DNA from: Selenomonadaceae bacterium | GTDB lineage: Bacteria > Bacillota > Negativicutes > Selenomonadales > Selenomonadaceae | Length of the DNA stretch: 62,293 nt | NCBI GenBank assembly: GCA_017554235.1 | Contig: JAFZIV010000032.1 | Span: 1 to 62,293 of the forward strand | Reading direction: 5' to 3' | Part shown: positions 23,850-32,907 of the stretch, piece after piece | How positions within the stretch are numbered: position 1 is the stretch's first letter | How the letters are laid out: each line of letters begins with the position of its first letter | Translations under genes and position numbers: made by a program | Notes under the pieces: generated by a model | Told to the model about the DNA's origin: nothing | What the model saw: only the letters and a program-made list of their open reading frames with translations | Databases searched by the model: none

Positions 23850-25214
23850 ATGGCAGTTAATACTTCGGGCTTTGGAGCGTATGATATTAGAGGGATTTAT
23901 CCTGACAGTATTAATCAAGAATTGGCGTATCGCGTTGGCAGAATTTTTCCCGAGATGTTCAACGCAAAAAAAGTTGCTATAGGGCACGACATTCGTCTTT
24001 CAGGTCCTACGATAAGTGATGCTCTTGCACGCGGTCTTACTGAATCGGGTTGCGAAGTTTACGATATTGGGCAATGCGGCACGGAAATGATTTATTTTGC
24101 AACGGGCTTTCATGAATTTGACGGCGGAATTATGATAACCGCTTCGCACAATCCCAAAGACTATAACGGTATGAAGTTTGTTAAGAAAGGTTGTCGTCCT
24201 ATTTCGAGTGACACGGGACTTTTCGACATCAAAAAGGCGATTGAAGATGAAAGCCGCGATTGGTCTCACGTAAAAGCTACGGGAACTATTCATAAAATCG
24301 ATATTATGCCGGATTATATTAAGCGTCTGCTGTCCTATGTGGACGTAAAATCTTTCAAGCCGTTTAAAATCGTCATCAATACGGGCAACGGTGCGGCAGG
24401 TCCGATTATCAATGAGATTGAAAAATTTCTGCCTTTTGAGATTATCAAAGTTCATAATGACACTAACGGATTTTTCCCAAACGGTGTGCCGAATCCATTA
24501 TTGCATGACGCTCGCGAAGAAACAGCGGACGCGGTAATTAAAAACGGTGCTGATTGCGGAATTGCATTTGACGGCGACTTCGACAGGTGTTTTATGTTTG
24601 ATGAAAAGGGCGGCTTTATCGAAGGTTACTACATGGTCGGCTTGCTTGCGGAAATTTTCCTTGAACATAATAAGGGAGAAAAAATTGTCTGCGAACCTCG
24701 CGCAATTTGGAATACGATTGACATTGTTGAAAGTCTTGGCGGGATTCCTATAAAGTGTCGTTCGGGACATTCATTTATGAAAGATAAACTCCGCGCAGAA
24801 AATGCGATTTACGGCGGCGAAATGGCATCTCATCATTACTTCCGCGATTTTTACTATTGCGATAGCGGCATGATTACTTGGTTAATGGTGCTTGAACTTC
24901 TTAGCGAAACCGGCAAAACTTTATCGCAAGTCGTCGGTGACAGAATCGCCAAATATCCTTGCTCCGGTGAAATTAATACCAAAGTTGCTAACGTCGAAGT
25001 CGTGAAAAATATTATCGCAAAAGTTGAAGAAATTTACGCGAAAAACGGCGTTGTTGATAAAATTGACGGGCTTAGCGTCGATTTTGAAAATTGGCGGTTT
25101 AATCTGCGCGGGTCACAAACTGAACCGTATATCAGGCTTAACGTCGAATCACGCGGCGATAAAGCGTTAATGGAAGAAAAGCGCGACGAACTTTTAAAAA
25201 TCATTCGCCAATAA
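23850..25214 (+). CDS. Phosphomannomutase/phosphoglucomutase family enzyme
   Basis: An alpha-D-phosphohexomutase that moves phosphate between C1 and C6 of mannose or glucose. The 454 residues have the order FGAYDIRGIYP, phosphoserine loop ITASHNPKDYNGMKF (Ser99), metal loop FDGDFDRCF near 240, sugar loop GGEMASHHYF and the phosphate-binding RGSQTEPYIRLNVESR. This matches the AlgC/ManB group; GEMAS and the end loop are typical. ATG at 23850 follows GGCGGAGGG; an earlier in-frame start lacks one. It feeds sugar nucleotides for LPS and glycans, with pgm and pgi close by. Confidence 0.93.
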   Translation: MAVNTSGFGAYDIRGIYPDSINQELAYRVGRIFPEMFNAKKVAIGHDIRLSGPTISDALARGLTESGCEVYDIGQCGTEMIYFATGFHEFDGGIMITASHNPKDYNGMKFVKKGCRPISSDTGLFDIKKAIEDESRDWSHVKATGTIHKIDIMPDYIKRLLSYVDVKSFKPFKIVINTGNGAAGPIINEIEKFLPFEIIKVHNDTNGFFPNGVPNPLLHDAREETADAVIKNGADCGIAFDGDFDRCFMFDEKGGFIEGYYMVGLLAEIFLEHNKGEKIVCEPRAIWNTIDIVESLGGIPIKCRSGHSFMKDKLRAENAIYGGEMASHHYFRDFYYCDSGMITWLMVLELLSETGKTLSQVVGDRIAKYPCSGEINTKVANVEVVKNIIAKVEEIYAKNGVVDKIDGLSVDFENWRFNLRGSQTEPYIRLNVESRGDKALMEEKRDELLKIIRQ

Positions 25215-25813
25215 TGGAAACACTGATTATCTTTTTACTTTGTGCAGTCGGTATATTTATTTATCTTAGCAACAAAGAAAAAAATGACATTACACTTTTA
25301 AAAGAAAAACTTCGTGAAGAAGCAAATTTATCATCGTCGTCAAGAAAATTTGTTTCCGTGAAATTTAAAGAAAGTGACACTCAACTTTACGATTACCTTA
25401 TCGGTGATAATTACGATTTAAAAGTTAATGATCGTGTTGAAGTCCCTATTAGCAGTAAATTTACCGATAAAACAACAAAAATTGCAACCGTTAAATATGT
25501 AAGTTCAGATGGTGAATATTCTGATTATGCAAAGTCATATGTGATTCGTAAGGTCAATTTTCAATCGCAAGCAACTTTCAATAAAAGATTCGTTCAAGTT
25601 ATATTTGAAGAAGGTGCTGTAAAATGTTATGACTATCTTATTGGTGACTTTGACGTTAAAGTTGGTGATTTTGTCGTAGTTCATGTAAGCGATAAAGATT
25701 CCGGCAAGGCTAAATTAATGTCTGCTCAAGTAGTTTATGTCAGCGCACCTGGCGAAGTATCGACTTACGCTAAATCTAAAATTTTCAAAAAAGCCGATTA
25801 TAAAAAATGGTAA
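25214..25813 (+). CDS. Membrane-anchored protein with two tandem YDYLIGD repeats
   Basis: A 199-residue protein of unknown function. Residues 1-20 form one membrane helix, followed by a charged linker and two repeats of about 65 residues. Each reads roughly FVxVxFxE...YDYLIGD...KVxDxVxV...A.V.YVS..GE.S.YAKS, at about 46-115 and 125-195. The pattern YDYL...VKVGDxVxV recalls the N-terminal 3'-DNA-end-binding domain of PriA, but this is a weak resemblance. The repeats probably face the cytoplasm. The ATG overlaps the mutase stop by one base, so the genes are coupled. Downstream is a weak hairpin and pgm. Confidence 0.7.
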   Translation: METLIIFLLCAVGIFIYLSNKEKNDITLLKEKLREEANLSSSSRKFVSVKFKESDTQLYDYLIGDNYDLKVNDRVEVPISSKFTDKTTKIATVKYVSSDGEYSDYAKSYVIRKVNFQSQATFNKRFVQVIFEEGAVKCYDYLIGDFDVKVGDFVVVHVSDKDSGKAKLMSAQVVYVSAPGEVSTYAKSKIFKKADYKKW

Positions 25814-25829
25814 TGAATCAGTTAATTAT

Positions 25830-25848
25830 CGCTCAAAAAATTTGGGCG
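25830..25848 (+). terminator. Weak hairpin before pgm
   Basis: CGCTCAAA pairs with TTTGGGCG around AAA, followed at some distance by a T-run. It may act as a weak terminator or attenuator. Confidence 0.4.
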
Positions 25849-25882
25849 TAAAATAAATTTTTTTAACAAGGGGGATTCTTTA

Positions 25883-27499
25883 ATGGAGAAGAAAAACGTT
25901 GTCAACCTTCCGTCTTTGATCAGCGATTACTACACTCTTGCACCCGATCCCGAGAATAAAACTCAGGGCGTTGCGTTCGGTACTTCGGGACACAGAGGCA
26001 GCTCCAAATTGCACAGCTTTAACGAACAGCATATCCTTGCTATCGCGCAGGCGGTTTATGAATATCGCACCGCAGAAAAGATTCAAGGACCGCTGTACAT
26101 TGGCGCAGATACTCACGCACTTTCCGAACCGGCTCTTCGTTCCTGCGTCGAAGTTTTAGCGGCTAATGGCGTTGACATTATCCTTCAAGAGGATTTTAAA
26201 CCCGTTCCTACGCCCGTTGTTTCGCGCATTATCCTTGAACATAACTATGAGCGTAAAGAAGCAAAACAGGCTGACGGTATCGTTATCACGCCTTCGCACA
26301 ATCCTCCGACTGACGGCGGCATTAAATACGACCCGACTACCGGCGGACCTGCAAGCGCGGAAACTACCAAGATAATTCAAAATCGCGCTAACGAAATTAT
26401 CAAAGAAGGCGTCTACAAAGTTGTTAAACGCATTCCCTTTGAACGCGCCATTAAACTTGATAACGTCCACTTTATGGATTATATGATGCCGTATGTTAAG
26501 GGATTGTCCCGCGTTATTGATATGGATGCGGTTATCAATTCCGGCTTGAACGTCGGCGCAGATCCTCTCGGCGGTTCAGGAATTTTCTATTGGGATTTAA
26601 TCAACGAAGTTTACGGAATTAAAAAGCCCATTAATGTTGTCAATCCTAACATTGATTACACATTCTCATTTATGCCGCCTGATCATGACGGTAAAATTAG
26701 AATGGACTGCTCGTCACCGTTTGCAATGGCAAATCTTATCGCACTGAAAGATAAATATGATATTGCCTTCGGTAATGATACTGACTACGACAGACACGGA
26801 ATTGTTACGCCGCAAGGCTTGATGAATCCGAATCATTATCTTGCGGTTGCAATTCGTTATCTGTTCACAAATCGTCCGGGCTGGAGCAAAGACGCCATGA
26901 TTGGTAAAACTTTGGTTTCCAGTTCACTTATTGATAAAGTTGCTGAAGAAATTGGACGTAAACTTTGCGAAGTTCCCGTCGGCTTTAAATGGTTTGTTGA
27001 CGGCTTATTCGATGGTTCAATGGGATTCGGCGGCGAAGAATCTGCGGGCGCAAGTTTCCTCTGCAAAGACGCCAGCGTTTGGACAACCGATAAAGACGGT
27101 ATCATTATGGACTTGCTCGCCATCGAAATTACCGCAAAGACCGGCAAGAATCCTTCCGAACATCATAAGGAACTTACTGACAAACACGGCACTTTCTACT
27201 ATGCGCGTAAAGATACTCCTGCGACGCCGGAACAAAAAGCGGCTCTCGGCAAACTTTCTCCTGAAAATCTTAAAGCTGACACGCTTGCGGGAAATCCCAT
27301 TACCGGCAAATTCACGAAGGCTCCAGGCAACGGTGCATCAATCGGCGGATTGAAAGTTGTCACTGAAAAAGGTTGGTTTGCGGCGCGTCCGTCCGGCACT
27401 GAAGATATGTGCAAAGTTTACGCTGAAAGCTTTGTCAGTGAAGATCATCTCAAACAAATTCAGAAGGAAGCACAAGATATTGTTGCGTCCGTTGTGTAA
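25883..27499 (+). CDS. pgm: Phosphoglucomutase (alpha-D-glucose phosphate-specific)
   Basis: It interconverts glucose 1- and 6-phosphate and links glycolysis to UDP-glucose and glycogen. The 538 residues match Pgm of the E. coli type: [13 protein letters not shown] at 29-41, the phosphoserine loop [15 protein letters not shown] (Ser139), [11 protein letters not shown] metal loop, [23 protein letters not shown] sugar-binding region, and [16 protein letters not shown] at the end. A GGGGGA site precedes the ATG. It sits between two related sugar-phosphate enzymes. Confidence 0.96.
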   Translation: MEKKNVVNLPSLISDYYTLAPDPENKTQGVAFGTSGHRGSSKLHSFNEQHILAIAQAVYEYRTAEKIQGPLYIGADTHALSEPALRSCVEVLAANGVDIILQEDFKPVPTPVVSRIILEHNYERKEAKQADGIVITPSHNPPTDGGIKYDPTTGGPASAETTKIIQNRANEIIKEGVYKVVKRIPFERAIKLDNVHFMDYMMPYVKGLSRVIDMDAVINSGLNVGADPLGGSGIFYWDLINEVYGIKKPINVVNPNIDYTFSFMPPDHDGKIRMDCSSPFAMANLIALKDKYDIAFGNDTDYDRHGIVTPQGLMNPNHYLAVAIRYLFTNRPGWSKDAMIGKTLVSSSLIDKVAEEIGRKLCEVPVGFKWFVDGLFDGSMGFGGEESAGASFLCKDASVWTTDKDGIIMDLLAIEITAKTGKNPSEHHKELTDKHGTFYYARKDTPATPEQKAALGKLSPENLKADTLAGNPITGKFTKAPGNGASIGGLKVVTEKGWFAARPSGTEDMCKVYAESFVSEDHLKQIQKEAQDIVASVV

Positions 27500-27541
27500 T
27501 GTAATTTATTTGCATTGGTAAAAGTTTGTTTTTTTTGAATA

Positions 27542-27641
27542 TACTTTTCTTTTGGCGCAAAAGAAAAGTAACAAAAGAAAACATGTCCGCAGAAATCGCA
27601 TCCGGCGATTTGCGCGGACGGGCGCACGTCCTTGTGCGCCT
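27542..27641 (+). repeat. Modular hairpin repeat, copy 4 (GC-rich type)
   Basis: Stem TACTTTTCTTTTG with loop GCG, then the nested hairpin GTCCGC...AAATCGC/GCGATTT...GCGGAC, then GGGCGCAC-GTCCTT-GTGCGCC and a TC-rich end. It is the same sub-type as copy 3, in opposite orientation, and lies 42 bp before pgi. Confidence 0.9.
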
Positions 27642-27681
27642 CTCTTTTACTTATATTCTTTTTCCGAAAGGAGTTTGAAAA

Positions 27682-29145
27682 ATGGCATTAACTTTAAAAT
27701 CAGGTTTCAGTTTCGACTATGATAACCTTTTCGGCGAAGGTAAAGTCACTCAAGCCGATTTGGATTCTTACGCGGAAGACCTTAAGAAAGCCCACGAAGC
27801 TATGAAGGTTATGCGCGAGAGTGGATTTATTAAAGCGCATCTTTCTAAAGACGGCACGCCTGAAAAAGTTTATTTCTCCAAACTTCCCTACATTACCGAA
27901 GAAAATGGTAAACTTAATCTTAATTCTCCTGCCAGCATTCAGAAATTGCACGACTTCACGGAACATCTGCGCAATAACATCGACGTAGTTGTATCGTTGG
28001 GTATCGGCGGCTCTTTCTTGGGCAATAAAGTTTTGTTCGACGTTTTCGCAGGCGAATTTTGGAACACTTTGACTCCCGAACAACGTAACGGCTTGCCGAA
28101 AGTTTATTTCAGCGGTCAAAACATCGATTCACGTCGTACAGGCGATATTCTTAATCATATTAAGGCTATTGCGGCGCGTACCGAAGGCAATAAACTCAAA
28201 GTTTGCTTAATCTGTATCTCAAAATCCGGCGGAACGCTTGACACGATGAGCAACTTTATGGTTATGTACGATGACTTGACGAAACAGGAAAATATCGAAG
28301 TTGAAGTCGTCGCCGTAACCGATCCCAATATGGAGAAAAAGACTCTCCTTAAACAGCTTGCTATCGATAAAGGCTGGCCGCAATTTGCTGTACCTGATGG
28401 CGTTGGCGGACGTTTTTCAATTTTCTGCGAAGTCGGTCTCGTAACCGCCGCCGTTATCGGTATGGATATTGAAAAATTCCTTGAAGGTGCACGCGATATG
28501 GACGAAGCCTGCAAGAATGAAAATGTTTTTGAAAATCCTGCGATGCTTAATGCGGCTTTGAAATTTGCGGCTTATCAAAAGTATGGACGCAATATCGAAG
28601 TTATGATGCCTTATTGCGACTATCTTAAATCTACGTCCGAATGGTACATTCAACTTTTGGCTGAATCTCTCGGCAAGCAGTTTGACAAAGAGGGTAAAGA
28701 AGTTTGCTACGGACGCACTCCGCTTGTTGCTGTCGGTACAACTGATATGCATTCGCAGACTCAACAACATCAAGAAGGCTCACTTGATAAAGTTGTACAG
28801 TTCATCAAAGTTGCGAAATGGGCTAACGATTTGACGATACCCAATGCCTTCCCTGAATATAAGAAGTTGGCAGATATTTCCGGCGTAAAGATGAGTGAGG
28901 CTCTTGAAGTTGCACGTCAATCTAATGCTGACGCCTTGCAGTCCAACAAACGCTTTAACGCTTGCTTCACTTTGCCTGAACTCAATGAATATCATCTCGG
29001 CGAATTGCTTTATATGTTGGCAATGTCCGTTGCTTATGAAGGTGAACTTTCCAACGTCGACGCATTTAATCAGCCGGGCGTTGAGGCTTACAAGCGCATT
29101 ATGGGACCTAAACTTAGCGAGTTGAGAAAATCTAAAGGCTTGTAA
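27682..29145 (+). CDS. pgi: Glucose-6-phosphate isomerase
   Basis: It interconverts glucose 6-phosphate and fructose 6-phosphate. The 487 residues have SLGIGGSFLGNK, the ISKSGGTLDT phosphate loop (about 177-186), the GVGGRFSIFCEVGL signature (PGI signature 1-like), the QQHQEG segment and the final loop with the catalytic lysine near VDAFNQPGVEAYKR. AAGGAG precedes the ATG. A clear terminator follows. Confidence 0.95.
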   Translation: MALTLKSGFSFDYDNLFGEGKVTQADLDSYAEDLKKAHEAMKVMRESGFIKAHLSKDGTPEKVYFSKLPYITEENGKLNLNSPASIQKLHDFTEHLRNNIDVVVSLGIGGSFLGNKVLFDVFAGEFWNTLTPEQRNGLPKVYFSGQNIDSRRTGDILNHIKAIAARTEGNKLKVCLICISKSGGTLDTMSNFMVMYDDLTKQENIEVEVVAVTDPNMEKKTLLKQLAIDKGWPQFAVPDGVGGRFSIFCEVGLVTAAVIGMDIEKFLEGARDMDEACKNENVFENPAMLNAALKFAAYQKYGRNIEVMMPYCDYLKSTSEWYIQLLAESLGKQFDKEGKEVCYGRTPLVAVGTTDMHSQTQQHQEGSLDKVVQFIKVAKWANDLTIPNAFPEYKKLADISGVKMSEALEVARQSNADALQSNKRFNACFTLPELNEYHLGELLYMLAMSVAYEGELSNVDAFNQPGVEAYKRIMGPKLSELRKSKGL

Positions 29146-29175
29146 TAAATTTGTAACAAACAATAAAATTTTTTG

Positions 29176-29209
29176 TCGGCTGTCAAAAATTTTGGCAGTC
29201 GATTTTTTT
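29176..29209 (+). terminator. Terminator after pgi
   Basis: TCGGCTGT (29176-29183) pairs with GCAGTCGA (29195-29202, two G-T pairs), followed by seven T. Confidence 0.85.
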
Positions 29210-29210
29210 G

Positions 29211-29239
29211 TTGCAAGAAAATGAAAAATATTGTAGACT
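29211..29239 (+). promoter_or_regulatory. Possible promoter before 29283 gene
   Basis: TTGCAA (29211-29216), 17-bp spacer, TAGACT (29234-29239), directly after the pgi terminator. Confidence 0.4.
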
Positions 29240-29282
29240 TGAAAAAATATTTTTTGGAGACTAATTTAAAAATCTGGTAATC

Positions 29283-29672
29283 ATGCAAATTTTTTTTACA
29301 ATTTTACTGATTTTCGTAGTGATAATTTTTTTAGCCGGAACTTTCCGCGCTTTTATGATGTCTAAAAAATCTGTCGCCCTTATTGAAAAATATCAGCACG
29401 ATAAAAAAAATCCCCAACTGATTCAGGATATTTTTTCCTCAATCAGTGGGGATTTTTTGTTGCGCCGAATCTTAATTAAAAATAACGCAACCGTTGACGA
29501 TATTGCTAAACTTCATAAAAAACTTTTAATTTTTGGAGATTTCCGCAAGTACAATCGCTACATTCCTATTACGTCATTTTTTAACACCAATACGCTTGAA
29601 TATCTCTTGACGCATAAAGATGACGACGCTAAATCATTAACCGAAAAAATGATGAACCATTTCCATTTTTAA
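29283..29672 (+). CDS. Small membrane-anchored hypothetical protein containing a terminator-like hairpin
   Basis: A predicted 129-residue protein with one N-terminal membrane helix (IFFTILLIFVVIIFLAGTF) and a soluble, charged remainder. I do not recognise it. Only a distant GGAG lies upstream (29255), with no site near the ATG, and an in-frame stop blocks a longer start. Codons 41-59 coincide with a very strong hairpin (29403-29458). The last four bases overlap the sbcC stop on the other strand. Either a real gene with an inserted hairpin, or an RNA unit ending at the hairpin. Confidence 0.45.
   Translation: MQIFFTILLIFVVIIFLAGTFRAFMMSKKSVALIEKYQHDKKNPQLIQDIFSSISGDFLLRRILIKNNATVDDIAKLHKKLLIFGDFRKYNRYIPITSFFNTNTLEYLLTHKDDDAKSLTEKMMNHFHF
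29403..29458. terminator. Strong terminator-like hairpin inside an open reading frame
   Basis: The arms are 29405-29423 and 29441-29458, with 18 pairs and one bulged A. An inner AGGA/TCCT pair sits in the loop. An A-run precedes and a T-run follows, so it looks bidirectional. It could end an RNA starting near 29246, or the sbcC transcript on the minus strand about 210 bp past its stop. Confidence 0.75.
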
Positions 29673-32332
29673 GCAATAAATTTTGCCGTACTGCCGTCTT
29701 TGTTTTTGATAATTTCAAGCCTATTCGGTACACGCTGTTTAAGTTCCTCGACGTGAGAAATAATTCCTACAAGCCGCCCGTCGCCCTGCAACTCAACTAA
29801 AGTATTAATCGCATAGTCAAGCGTTTCACTGTCCAATGATCCAAAACCTTCGTCAATAAAAATTGTGTCAAGCTTAATTCCGCCAGCAGTATTTTTTACG
29901 ACAGCGGCAAGCCCCAATGCTAATGACAGCGACGCTAAAAAACTTTCTCCGCCGGATAAAGTTGCAACGTCTCTGCAAGTTCCTGAATTAGCGTCAAAAA
30001 TTTCTAAGTCAAGCCCGGCAAGTCGGGTTTTATTTGTTTGTTCCTTATTACGAAATTGATAACGCCCACCACTCATTTTTTCAAGCCGCGCATTCGCCTC
30101 AATAATTACGTGTTGAAACATCGAATTGAGATAATAACGTTGGAAAGAAAGTTTGCCGTTAGCCGTGTCAGAAAGTTTTTTCCACATTATAAAATTATTC
30201 TCGGCAAGTTCAATTTCTGTCGCTAAATGTTTTAACTTAAACAAAATTTTATCAAGTCGTTTCAAATTTTCCTTAAGCGTATTCGCCTCCATAGATTTTT
30301 CGTAGTGAGCATTCTGCGCGGCATCAGCAAGATTTTTTAACGCGACAATGTCAGGTTTAGTCTTGCCTTCAATCTTTTTAGCGGCGTCCGCGTGAACATT
30401 TTCAGCCGTCTTTACTGAACCTTCCAACTTAGATTTTTGACTAAGTGCTTGATTGAAATTTTTTTCTGCAACTTCAAAGGCAGAATCCAATTTATTTTTT
30501 TCCGATTGATTTTTCTTTAAATCAGCAGAAATTTTTTCTGTATCTGATAAATATTCGACGGAGATTTGAGATTGCTTTTCGGCGATTTTCCCGCGCAGAT
30601 TTTCAGCAACTTTAGAATTTTTATCAACGTCAACACGCGCGTCATCTAAATTTTTATAAAGTTCGTCGGTAAGTTCCTCGCCCTTCTTTAAATTTTTACG
30701 CGCTTTTACCAACTCGGCGGCATCTTTTTTTAATTTGTCGAATTTTTTCTGCGCGTCGTCCAATGTCAAAGTATCGCCTGACTTTTTAACAGTGTCATTA
30801 AGTGCGTCAATATTTCCTGTAATTTTTGCAACGGACTTAACAGCGGCGTCATTTTCCATTTGGCGACGTTTTAAAACATTTTCCGCCAACTCAATATCTT
30901 CATCGCTCGGAATAATCTCATCACTTATCGCAATGTGCGGATGAATAGTAGAACCGCAGACAGGACAAGGTTCACCGTCTTTCAAAGTTTCTGCAAGCTT
31001 AGCGGCGGCTCCCAATTTTTGCAACGCAATTAATCTGTTAAGTTCAATCTGCGCGGAATCTAAATTTTTATTAGCGGTCTTGAGTCGACTTTCAGCGGCG
31101 GCTAATTCCTTTTTAAGGCGTGCCAATTCGTTTAACTGCTCCTGACGTTCGGTAGCGTCTTCCAAATTTTGTTTTGCTGCTTGAAATTTTACGTCCGCAC
31201 CGTCAAGATTTTCAACAATTTTTTTCAATTCTTTAAGCCGCTTTTCGTAACTAATTTTATCCTTCTCAAGCTTTTTAAGATTTTCTTGAGAGTCTAATTC
31301 AGATTTTTCAGCAACGTCAAGATTTTTTTTCGTTTCGTGAAGTTCCTCTACAGCTTTTTGAATTTTTTTAAGCTCCTTAATTGCGTGTTCCAATTCAAGT
31401 CGTTTGGTTTCTTCAGATTTACGCGCGTCATATTCAATCTGCGCGGATTCAAACTTTTTAGCAACAGCGTCAAGTTTAGTTTTAGCGTCCTGCAAAGTTT
31501 TTACGCTTTTGTCAAAAGTTTCAAAGTCTGCATACAAAGCTTTTCCATTCGATAAATTTTTTACGGCAATGTCTGATTTAATTCTAAGTTGAGCAATTTC
31601 CTCTTCTAATGCCTTTAAATTTTCAGCTAAAATTTTTGCAATTTCTTCTATCGAATCCTCGTTAAATTCGTCGTCCTCAACATTTCCGATTGATTTTGCC
31701 TCATCAAAAAAATTTTTACGGCGGCTATTCAGTTCATTAAAATTTAATTCGGCGGCTTGACGTTGCTCCTTTAACTTATTTTCAATCAATTTATAAAAAT
31801 CTGCGCTGAAAATTACGTTAAGAATTTCTCCGCGTTCACCCGAATTGGACATCAAAAATTTTCTAAATTCACCTTGCGGCAACATTACCACTTGGCGAAA
31901 TTGCCAGACATTAAAATTTAAAAGTTTATCAAAATAATCCTTGTAAAATTCGGCAGGAACAGTTTTACCGTCTGCATAAATCGTCAAGGCGGCTTTTTCC
32001 TCAACATAACCGTCGCCGCGCAGACTTTGACGCCAATATTTCGGACTGCGAATCACTCGATAAATTTTTCCGTCAAGAAAGAAAGTAAATTCCACTTCCG
32101 TTTTATCTCCATAACCAGCCTTTTCGGAGCGCATCATTTCTCCTGTACGTTTTTCGCCTGAACATTTACCGTAAAGCGCGTAACAAATCGCGTCAAGTAT
32201 CGTCGTTTTACCTGAACCCGTTGCACCATGTATCAGAAAAAAATTACTTCCTGCAAGTCCGTTTTCAAAATCAATTTCTGTTGACTTTAAATACGGTCCA
32301 AATGCCCTAATTTTTAGATTAATCGGTTTCAT
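29669..32332 (-). CDS. sbcC: Exonuclease SbcC (Rad50-like ATPase)
   Basis: The ATPase half of the SbcCD nuclease that opens DNA hairpins and blocked ends. The 887 residues show Walker A GATGSGKTT at 36-44, a Q-loop region VVMLPQGEFRKFL, long coiled coils on both sides of a zinc hook CPVC near 455, the ABC signature LSGGES near 794 and Walker B IFIDEGFGSLD near 824. It is somewhat shorter than E. coli SbcC (1048). sbcD is normally just upstream but is not here. AAGGAAGG-like sequence precedes the ATG. Neighbour upstream is a flavodoxin. Confidence 0.93.
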   Translation of the reverse strand: MKPINLKIRAFGPYLKSTEIDFENGLAGSNFFLIHGATGSGKTTILDAICYALYGKCSGEKRTGEMMRSEKAGYGDKTEVEFTFFLDGKIYRVIRSPKYWRQSLRGDGYVEEKAALTIYADGKTVPAEFYKDYFDKLLNFNVWQFRQVVMLPQGEFRKFLMSNSGERGEILNVIFSADFYKLIENKLKEQRQAAELNFNELNSRRKNFFDEAKSIGNVEDDEFNEDSIEEIAKILAENLKALEEEIAQLRIKSDIAVKNLSNGKALYADFETFDKSVKTLQDAKTKLDAVAKKFESAQIEYDARKSEETKRLELEHAIKELKKIQKAVEELHETKKNLDVAEKSELDSQENLKKLEKDKISYEKRLKELKKIVENLDGADVKFQAAKQNLEDATERQEQLNELARLKKELAAAESRLKTANKNLDSAQIELNRLIALQKLGAAAKLAETLKDGEPCPVCGSTIHPHIAISDEIIPSDEDIELAENVLKRRQMENDAAVKSVAKITGNIDALNDTVKKSGDTLTLDDAQKKFDKLKKDAAELVKARKNLKKGEELTDELYKNLDDARVDVDKNSKVAENLRGKIAEKQSQISVEYLSDTEKISADLKKNQSEKNKLDSAFEVAEKNFNQALSQKSKLEGSVKTAENVHADAAKKIEGKTKPDIVALKNLADAAQNAHYEKSMEANTLKENLKRLDKILFKLKHLATEIELAENNFIMWKKLSDTANGKLSFQRYYLNSMFQHVIIEANARLEKMSGGRYQFRNKEQTNKTRLAGLDLEIFDANSGTCRDVATLSGGESFLASLSLALGLAAVVKNTAGGIKLDTIFIDEGFGSLDSETLDYAINTLVELQGDGRLVGIISHVEELKQRVPNRLEIIKNKDGSTAKFIA

Positions 32333-32348
32333 AAAAATTCCTTCCTAT

Positions 32349-32373
32349 AAAAAAAGCGCGATTAATACCGCGC
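32349..32373 (-). terminator. Terminator after flavodoxin gene
   Basis: On the minus strand GCGCG pairs with CGCGC (32373-32356), followed by seven T (32355-32349). It separates the flavodoxin gene from sbcC. Confidence 0.75.
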
Positions 32374-32394
32374 AAAAATTTTTTAATTAAAAAT

Positions 32395-32862
32395 CTACAG
32401 TAACAAACTTCTTACCCAATTTTGCATTTCGTTCACTGTACTGCGATTTAACATTTTCCCTGAAATAATCGCAGGACAAATTTTTTTCAGAGTTGATACC
32501 GTATCACCTAAACCACTGCCGCCTGACGTTGCAAAGAGATAAACTTTTTTGCCCGTGAAGTCAGCACTTTCAAAAAACGTGTTGATAATGCGCGGGGCAG
32601 TGTACCACCAAATTGGAAATCCTATAAAAATTGTGTCGTAACCTTCGACGTGAATAGGCGTAGCAATTTCAGGACGCGCGTTGATGTCATTCATCTCAAT
32701 CGAAGTTCGCGAATTTTTATCGTTCCAATCCAAATCTGCGCGGTCGTAACGAATTTTCGGCTCAATCTCAAAAATATCGGCGTTCACAGCGTTTGCCAAA
32801 TTGTGTGCAACTTTCGCAGTGATTCCGCTTGCAGAAAAATATGCAACTAAAATTTTGCTCAT
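32395..32862 (-). CDS. Flavodoxin-family protein
   Basis: A 155-residue FMN-binding electron carrier or oxidoreductase. The N-terminus ILVAYFSASGITAKVA is the phosphate-binding loop, followed by DTIFIGFPIWWYTAPRIINTFFE and FATSGGSGLGDTVSTLKK, which define the short-chain flavodoxin_4 type rather than classical flavodoxins. Partner unknown. GAGGTGA precedes the ATG. It has its own terminator. Confidence 0.9.
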   Translation of the reverse strand: MSKILVAYFSASGITAKVAHNLANAVNADIFEIEPKIRYDRADLDWNDKNSRTSIEMNDINARPEIATPIHVEGYDTIFIGFPIWWYTAPRIINTFFESADFTGKKVYLFATSGGSGLGDTVSTLKKICPAIISGKMLNRSTVNEMQNWVRSLLL

Positions 32863-32907
32863 AAATTCACCTCACAAATTTTTTTAAATTCCTAAACTCT
32901 AAAAGCC

